The translations under genes and the position numbers were made by a program. The notes beneath the pieces are model-generated. The model searched no databases, was not told where the DNA came from, and worked only from the letters and a program-made list of their open reading frames with translations. 64,000 nucleotides of DNA from Aselliscus stoliczkanus. Taxonomy: Eukaryota; Chordata; Mammalia; Chiroptera; Hipposideridae. The stretch spans positions 104,808,709 through 104,872,708 of the forward strand of contig CM066737.1 in assembly GCA_033961575.1 (NCBI GenBank). Reading direction: 5' to 3'. The first letter of the stretch is position 1. Every line of letters begins with the position of its first letter. This document shows positions 57,518-64,000 of this stretch, piece by piece.

Positions 57518-57862
57518 CAGCTCCACCTGGAGCTGGGCTGTGCGAGCCCCGGTGATGGTGTAGGCTGCAGCCCCTGCTGCAGTGGGCTGCCATAGGCTAC
57601 AGTGAGTGGCCCGCAGCCAGCGTGAGCGGCTGGCAGCCAAGCGTGAGCTGCCAATAGCCGCGGTGAGCGACATCCAGAGGCCAGCGACCGATCTGCCTCA
57701 TCCGGGAAGAGCGCAATGACGATACCAACAGTGAAGCAACATCCTCCGCAACTAAACTGAAGAACAAAAAGACGGCAACTTGTCTGTTCCCCTTCCCCGA
57801 TTCCCCAACGCTGTTCCCCTCTGCCAATTCCCCAGTAAAATCTTTAAAAAAAAAAAAAAAAA
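57518..57862 (+). mobile_element. 5'-truncated long T+ SINE (type B, deletion subfamily)
   Basis: It begins at CAGCTCCACCTGGAGCTGGG, so the whole tRNA-like head is missing, and runs to AGTAAAATCTTT and poly-A. Target duplication ATTTTTATCCAA / AATTTTATCCAA proves truncation at insertion. Confidence 0.93.
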
Positions 57863-57941
57863 AATTTTATCCAAAAATACATATGAAATACAAACCTACT
57901 ATAACGTGATTTTAAATGTAAATTTCATTATAGTATATATA

Positions 57942-58076
57942 CTGGGGGTGCCAAAAAAAATGTATATACATGGCTTGTATTCATCTTTTGTTATTGGTAT
58001 ATATTAAGTATTACAATTTTAATACAGTTTTTTTCCTTTCTTAAAATGTGTATACATATTTTTGGCACCCTCTGGA
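57942..58076. mobile_element. Mariner-derived MITE (135 bp)
   Basis: CTGGGGGTGCCAAAAAAAAT and TATTTTTGGCACCCTCTGG are terminal inverted repeats flanked by TA on both sides. It is a close relative of the copy at 46911. In reverse it still encodes GLYSSFVIGIY-like residues of the transposase end. Confidence 0.9.
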
Positions 58077-58482
58077 TATATATTTAAATAATGCATATCA
58101 TACCCCAATGTGTCACTTTCTGAGAGGTTATAAATACTTCTCTGTGAGGAAGAAGTATTCTTCGACCAAATTTTATGCCATTTGGAGTCTATTTGAGATT
58201 TAGCTAAGCATGAAATAAAAGACATGTTGTTGGCTGTAAGCAAGTCAGATTACTACATGTAGGGAAATTTTCACCCCTCTGTGCTGCTTCTATCAAATCT
58301 TTCAATGATGCAGCCCAAGATGAGAAATCATTCAGGTCCTGTTTCTTTGTCAAAAACTGTTCAATGTTCTAAATTAATATATGTAGCAAGCATGGGGATG
58401 GAAGTCCCTCAGGGTGCCCATTTATCAATAGCAATTTGCCTCAATAAAAATGTGTAAATTATCATCACAAAGAAGGCAATCG

Positions 58483-58702
58483 AGCAGAGTTTCCCAGCCT
58501 TAGCATTATTGAGATTTTGAGCCCAGTAGGTCTTTGTGGCGGGGGCTGTCCTGTGCATTGTAATAAGATGTTTAGCAGCATCCCTGGCACTAGATGCCGG
58601 TAGTACGCAGACCCCTCAGTTGTGACAACCAAAAATGTCTCCAAACGGTGCCCAATGCTCACTGGGGCAGAATCACCCGCAGTTGAGAACCACTGCTATA
58701 GA
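58483..58702 (-). mobile_element. MER20
   Basis: CAGTGGTTCTCAACTGCGGG in reverse, then GGAGACATTTTTGGTTGTCA, CATCTAGTGCCAGGGATGCT and CACAGGACAGCCCCCGCC. Nearly full length. Confidence 0.8.
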
Positions 58703-59922
58703 CTATAGAATACTCGCCTCAAACTTCAAAGAAGGGAAATCATTTAGGACAATAAGAATGTGCAGTTACCTTTTCACTAAACGTCTTTTCTCGTTTTCAG
58801 TATAAAATAATAAAATGGCTGATTCCTGAGAGGAGATGCTGTGACATAAACAGTGAATCAGTTTCTATGATGGTATTAGTATTTGGCAACTGACTCTCCT
58901 ACTTATCAGCAAATTATGTTACCAATTAGATTTTCGAGTCTAAAAAAAAAAAGGGCAAATCCCTTCCGGTGGTCATGATGGAAGTGAAAGCTGAAATTAT
59001 GTCTTTATTTTAGCTAGAGAGACATTTTCATTGGGACGTGGCTTTTCCTTGTATACTGGTCAAGGGAACATGCCTTTGAAGAGGGGTGTGCTGTCTTGAG
59101 TACAGATCAAGTGCTGCGGGGAGAGACATTGGTCACCCAAGAAAATTTGTCAGCAACTGTCCATCACAGTGGCCCTGGCCCGATTACCATTTTTTCTGCT
59201 TCTGTAAGCACCAGTGAGACAATGGCACTGAGCTGTGTCCTTTGTTGCCTGCAACATTTCCCACCACGGCACCACCTCTGATATGGTAACGAGGAACCCC
59301 AGGGTTTTGTGTGACTGAAAAGGCTTTCAACAATCCCCACTTCTGCGGGGTGACTCTGTCTTCTGCGAGAGGCTCCCCTTCCCAGGATCCTTGCTCACAC
59401 CTTTTCTGTGAGTGTGCGTGTGCTTGAGAAAGAGCAATTAACCATCTGGTGGCTAGACAAACGGACAGAGCATCAAAGAGAATGAAGCTGCCCCTTCAAA
59501 ACTGCCAAGTGGCACACGACTGTCCAGTGCACTCTGGGGAGAAGCCATCACCTGATGGCCTGAGTCCGCAAATGACCCAATGGCACTGGTTTGTAGTGAA
59601 ACTTTGATGCAAGAAATCAAAGTATGCCAGTTCTGATGCCATACTGCCTGGGTCTTCACTTAAATCTACCCAATATGACTGCCAAGGTTTAAAAATATCT
59701 TATGTAGGGTCCAGAATCCTAAGGTCATACAATTATGAAAGGTTCACTGGCAGAATTATTTTTTCTCTCTTGGCACAGCTATTTGCTCATCTTAAGTCTT
59801 CAATCTTTATTAACTAGCTTGAAATCAACAGGTTTAAAAGCAATCTTGCAAGGATTCTTTTTCTAGAATTGTCTCTACTTTCTAGAATTATTTAATGAGT
59901 ATTGTCTCTTTATTTAGGCCAA
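58703..59922. other. Unassigned sequence
   Basis: The segment 59040-59670 is less AT-rich and shows no repeat signature. Frames of 61-68 codons here have no domain. Confidence 0.35.
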
Positions 59923-60065
59923 AACCTTTTTTAGCTGAGCCATCCTGCTACCTGTGGGCAGCTTAGTGGCAACTCAGCTCGGCCTGGGCATCGAACTGCT
60001 GTTGCTCAGAGCTCAGCTCGCACTCTTGAGCGAGCTCTTAACCAACTGAGCCACTAGGCCAGCCC
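59923..60065 (-). mobile_element. tRNA-derived SINE (type C)
   Basis: TTTTTTAGCTGAGCCATCCT, GCATCGAACTGC, GCTCAGAGCTCAGCTCGCAC and ACCAACTGAGCCACTAGGCC: a complete reverse copy with a short T run. Confidence 0.9.
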
Positions 60066-60211
60066 ATCCACCAATGATTTTTTTATCCAAATAAATTCAT
60101 ACTTGTGAACTTTCCCTACTTTTCATTCCAAATTCTGAAAGTTTCTACGAGTATTGTTAATCATTGCAAAGAAATTCTAGGGTTCTTCATTAAAACCTGG
60201 ATTGCCTGCTG

Positions 60212-61230
60212 CCCAATATTTATTGACTTAACAAAGATTTATTCTGGTGCCGGACACTCTAATAGGCCATGAAGATACAAAGAAAAACAAGATATAGTTT
60301 CTGACCTTGGGAAAAACATAGTCACATTGAGAAGGTAAGTATATGATACAATGTGGTAAGCACATGATGAAACAGTGCACATGGTACTGCAGAATTACAA
60401 AAGAGGGATAAAACCAGCCTGGGGGAAGTCAAGGAGAGCTTCCTGGAGGAAGTGAGTGAGAGGACCACCAGCTATGTATGGGACAGTATGTTACAAGTCG
60501 AGGGAAAGAAATGTAAGATATAACTCTGGGTTTGGTGATGCAAAGAAACCACCTTTTAGAGAATCAAAAATATGCCAGGGAAGAAACGCCGTGTAGCTGT
60601 AGCTGTAATGCTAAGCCAGGCTTTTCTCCATTTAAATGTGCTTTCTGTTGAGATATTTCTGTTTAACTGACATAAGAGATGAAATCCACATAAGAGAAAA
60701 ACTAATTTCCTCTTTATTTTCTTTCTTACTCTTTGTGACGTTCAATGCATCAGATACAACCTTTAAATGAATTTATCTTCTATCCCTTTGGTGATGCAAA
60801 GAAGGATAAAGCCAGTCCTTGACATTGGGGAGCTCTGAGTTAGGCATAGAAGACGCAACTATTTATGATCAAAAGTGACAAGTATGTGATAGAGTCCAGT
60901 GGGGCAACAGTGAATGGAGCAATTGTTTGGGACCCAAAGGGCTGGAGTGGGAAGGGGGTTTGCAGGGACATTTGAGCTGAACTTGAAGATCAAGTATGAG
61001 CTTTCCAAGGGAAGAAGTTAGAGAAAGGGCAAAGAACAACACAGGCAAAGGCTTGGGAGCTGATAAGTATATTCGTCTCTCCTATGAAGTGATGAGCTGT
61101 ACAAAGGAGATGGATGAACAAAGAGGGCTTTGGAAGAGATAGCTGGGGTCAGAGAATGAAATATCTTAAATGTCAAGCTAACATGCTTGAAACTGATCCA
61201 AGGGGCAGTGGGGTGCTAATAGGTTCTTAA
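60212..61230 (-). repeat. Ancient L2-related repeat pieces
   Basis: ATTTATTGACTTAACAAAGA, CCGGACACTCTAATAGGCCA, GAGAGCTTCCTGGAGGAAGT and later TGAGCTGAACTTGAAGATC, GGCAAAGGCTTGGGAG read like a reverse L2 3' region. Assignment is from memory and boundaries are loose. Confidence 0.45.
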
Positions 61231-61264
61231 GCATGACAATGTCACCATAAATTCCATGGTTAAA

Positions 61265-61440
61265 CAGTGCTGTCCAGTAGAACTTCCTAGAATGATGAAA
61301 ATGTTCTATATCTGCATTGAAACATCGCGCTAGCCATATGTGACTGTTGAACAACTGAAATCCGGCTAGTGTGACTGAGGAACTGAATTTTTACTTTTAC
61401 TTTATATAAATGAATTTGTTTCATATTAGAAAGCCTAAAG
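61265..61440 (+). mobile_element. hAT-type non-autonomous element
   Basis: CAGTGCTGTCCAGTAGAACT, GAAAATGTTCTATATCTGC, TGTGACTGTTGAACAACTGA and CTAGTGTGACTGAGGAACTG match a common old hAT-derived repeat. The 3' terminal repeat is lost. Confidence 0.65.
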
Positions 61441-61784
61441 CTAGAAAGCTGGTAGTAGCATGGACAGGAGGGGAGAAAGCAGGCTGCCTACAGGGGAAAA
61501 AATGAGTCAGTTAGAAAGAGAAGAATTCATCTCCTTTCTCTTTCAGAGATAGATCTTTAACATCATATAAATAACTTTGACCATGGATTTGTATATTCGA
61601 ATTATAGACTATAGTAATATAGGACCGATTTAAGCCGGATGTCTGAGGCTGGGACACTGACCAGCTCTTTCATTTCTTAGGTTTCTATTCCAGAGAGCTG
61701 AACCTGCAACACCCCACTCACTCATCTACCCACCATGCTACCTTGCACTTACCAGTGAACTACATACCGCGCATGCAGTAACCA

Positions 61785-61975
61785 TGACAGTGGGTCTCAG
61801 TGGTGTGGGATGGTGATATCTGGAGACATTTTTGGTTGTCACAGCTTGGGAAAAGGTGCTCCTGGCATCTAGTGGGTGGAGACCAGGAATGCTGCTCAAC
61901 ATCCTACAGTGCACAGGACAGTCCCCAACCCAGCCCAAAATGTCACCACCACTGAGGTGGAGAAATTCTGGTCTA
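61785..61975 (+). mobile_element. MER20
   Basis: TCTGGAGACATTTTTGGTTG, GGCATCTAGTGGGTGGAGAC, CAACATCCTACAGTGCACAG and CCCAAAATGTCACCACCACT. The first ~30 bp are damaged. Confidence 0.8.
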
Positions 61976-62150
61976 GAGCAGTGGTTGTCAAGATGCAATG
62001 TCCACTAGAGTCACTTGGGAAACTTTTAAAAAATCTCAATGCCCTGGGCCTTCCTCAGACCAACCAAACCAGAAACTCTAAGGGTGGGGCTCAGCCAGAT
62101 ATTGGCGCTTTTTAAAAGCTACAAAGTGATTCTAAAGTGCCTCCAAAGTG
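61976..62150 (+). mobile_element. MER5A
   Basis: It directly abuts MER20. GAGCAGTGGTTGTCAAGATG, AGAGTCACTTGGGAAACTTT, CCAGAAACTCTAAGGGTGGG and AAAGTGATTCTAAAGTGC are in MER5A order. Confidence 0.7.
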
Positions 62151-63216
62151 GAGCCTGACTACTGGCATAAAAAGAGGATGCTATCTTCAACATCTTCCAC
62201 CCCCCAAACATCTGACTCCTGTAAGCATGCGTTTTGTATCTCTCATGAAGTCTTCTTCCAAAACATCATCCCCATTTCTCAGTGTACCCCACATTTTTAC
62301 TTAGTGGATTTCCCACAGCAGGATGCCGGTGGGGGGATCCTGAAACCTGTTGAACAAAGATAGGTTTGCCTATCTAGTGACAGAGGACAGAGGGCTTCTC
62401 TGGTAAACCACGCCACACAGTATTTCTTACCCATCAGGGGAAACCCAAGTTAAAAATGATTAACAGGAAAGCTAGTTGAGGGAGATAATTAGCAACTATT
62501 AGTTCTTTGGCAGCTGTATTCATAATATGTGGCATTACTCAGTAGCAGGAAAGGCCAGCCTTAGATCAAGTCTACTTAGTTTAATGAAGTGGAAAAGAAC
62601 AACAGTTGTTTTTTGCATTTTTTAAGGTGGAAAAAACACACCTGCTGAAGCTGCCCTTGCTCATTTGTTGAAATGGCATTAGAAAAAATGTTTCAATAGA
62701 AGAAAAAAAAATTCTTAGTTTTTTTAAGAGATCAAAACACACTGCCTACGTTATCGTTTAATTGTCAAGAGACACCAAAGGGAACTTTCTCACCCTGGTT
62801 TCACTCAAAGCTAACCGCTTGGGGGAAAATATCAGAGGCCTTTGTTCTCTGCAAATTCTCTGGGCAGCCATATACAGTTTGGAGGTTTAAAGTTGTCATC
62901 CCCGGGGACCTTTGGAAAGGGAAGCCTTTGGCACACATGGCTTTGGTTCTCAGTTGTTTTATTCTGTACTAGGGGTGTGATTTTCTCGAGGTTATGTAAA
63001 CTCTAAGCACCCTAGCTATGCTTGCTTGCTTGGTAACAGCACACAAGGCTCTCAGCACAGCTTCCCTTTGCTGCATCTGTCTGTCCAAGGCAGCAGCTGG
63101 TCCTCCCTCGGGGCAGTTGAATGAAGGCATTCATTCATGTGGAGGGGTGGCGGGCCAGCTTTCCAGCTCGAGCTCGGGCACTGTCCCTGACTCTTTCATA
63201 TGAATACTTATGCAGG
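62151..63216. other. Unassigned sequence
   Basis: No repeat or gene is recognised. Frames at 62148-62363 and 63018-63306 have no domain support. Confidence 0.4.
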
Positions 63217-63435
63217 CCAGGGTTTCTCAGCCTACGCACGGTTGACATCTGGGGCTGGATGTTCTTTGGTATCGGTGGGCTGTTCTGTGCATTGCAACAT
63301 ATTTAGCAGCCTCCCTGGTCTCGACCCACTAGATGCCAGTCACACCCCACAGTGGTGACCACCAAAATTCTCCAAATATCGCCAATGTCCCTTGTTCACC
63401 CCACCCCCACCCCCCGTTCAGAACCTCTGTTGCAG
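63217..63435 (-). mobile_element. MER20
   Basis: GGTTTCTCAGCCTACGCACG, GGGCTGTTCTGTGCATTGCA, GCAGCCTCCCTGGTCTCGAC and TGGTGACCACCAAAATTCTC. Nearly full-length reverse copy. Confidence 0.78.
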
Positions 63436-63459
63436 ACTTAACAACTTCTAGCCAATAGT

Positions 63460-64000
63460 TTCAACACGGAACTGCTGGAGAGCTTTGAGAATGTGAACCA
63501 GCGATGGAAGTGAGGGAAGCGAGTCATGTGATCTGATTGCTGCTGTGAGGAGATCCCTCCGCGGCCATGTGGGAGGTGGGGAGGGAGAAAGGAGCCAGGA
63601 AGAGATTCTAGACCAGCTAAGTCCACGGCACTAGTCCAGGCGAGAGGGGATGATGGTCTAGACAGGGATTCTGGCAGTGGGAGTGAGAGGGAAGGATGGA
63701 TTGGACAAATGTTTGGAGAGAAACACCAAGACCAGTTGATGGACTGGAAAGGAGGTGTGTGCAAAAGATCAGCGCTCAAAATGGCTCTTAGGTTGTTGGT
63801 CCTCAGTGCCATGTACTGGGACGTGGAATATTGGAGGAAACACTGGTGGATCAGAGAGGGGGTAAGGGGAGAGGAGTGGGTCGAGAGGCCTGCTTTGAGC
63901 AAGTTAGGTTTGAGGTCCTGATAGACAGTCCCTCGGAGACGGTGAGGGGCAGCTGGGTCTCAGAGTCTTAGAACTTGGGAGAGAGGAGTTGGGGACACAG
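63460..64000 (-). repeat. Ancient L2-like repeat
   Basis: TCATGTGATCTGATTGCTGC, AGTCCAGGCGAGAGGGGATG, GGATGGATTGGACAAATG and GTGCCATGTACTGGGACGTG are typical of a common mammalian interspersed sequence, probably the same one as near 40.1-40.9 kb. It contains the 154-codon minus-strand frame, which I do not regard as a gene. Confidence 0.4.

Noticed and set aside
60533..60803. Repeated TTTGGTGATGCAAAGAA at ~60533 and ~60788
   Set aside because: A single 17-bp match about 255 bp apart without flanking similarity. I could not tell it from chance or an old small duplication.
63438..63902. 154-codon minus-strand frame, the longest in the window
   Set aside because: It lies in common L2-like repeat sequence, is Ser/Pro/Leu-rich by composition and shows no domain or splice context.

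Overview
The window is nuclear DNA from a placental mammal, most likely a bat. Its mammalian-wide fossils are L2, MIR, MER20, MER5A, MaLR-like LTRs and L1. Layered on these is a dense lineage-specific set of tRNA-derived SINEs. The long SINEs end in AATAAA followed closely by TCTTT and an A tail, which is the 'T+' tail design known from bat VES, carnivore, rabbit and rodent B2 SINEs. Two further copies carry an Ile-tRNA-like head, and one of these has a body resembling my memory of VES/Rhin bat SINEs. The bat assignment is inference. I found no intact protein-coding gene, tRNA gene or snRNA gene. The DNA looks intergenic or deeply intronic.

Region by region. 1-4.6 kb: old L2 and MER20 debris, one short SINE and one stretch with several CpGs that I could not assign. 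4.6-13.4 kb: a highly degenerate ~58-60 bp minisatellite with a ~0.5 and ~1.1 kb higher-order period, interrupted by three SINEs and an old LTR. Its minus strand repeatedly shows TGCAG / GTATCCAG / GTAAG, which looks like splice sites. 13.5-14.8 kb: a solo LTR with a perfect 6-bp target duplication. 14.9-15.15 kb: a short reading frame that looks like a terminal exon (pyrimidine tract, AG, 49 codons, stop, AATAAA). 15.8-24 kb: SINEs, three LTRs of two families, an L1 3' end carrying a mariner relic, and an L1 5' region. 24-33 kb: SINE-rich, with another LTR, MER20, MIR and dinucleotide repeats. 33.6-34.1 kb: a processed dUTPase (DUT) pseudogene on the minus strand. 34-48 kb: quieter sequence with five long SINEs, MER5A, a CpG cluster near 36.6 kb, microsatellites and a mariner-derived MITE. 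48.3-51.7 kb: a nest (MaLR-like LTR, L1 ORF2, second solo LTR), followed by a 79-bp mariner-type MITE. 52-64 kb: mostly old DNA-transposon, MIR and L2 fossils, one more MITE copy and two SINEs.

The content works as a record of insertions. Target duplications and nesting order the events: L2, MIR, MER20 and the minisatellite first; L1, ERVL-like LTRs and mariner next; the TG...CA solo LTRs later; the SINEs last, since some sit inside those LTRs. Names of repeat families come from memory of consensus sequences and have not been checked by alignment.
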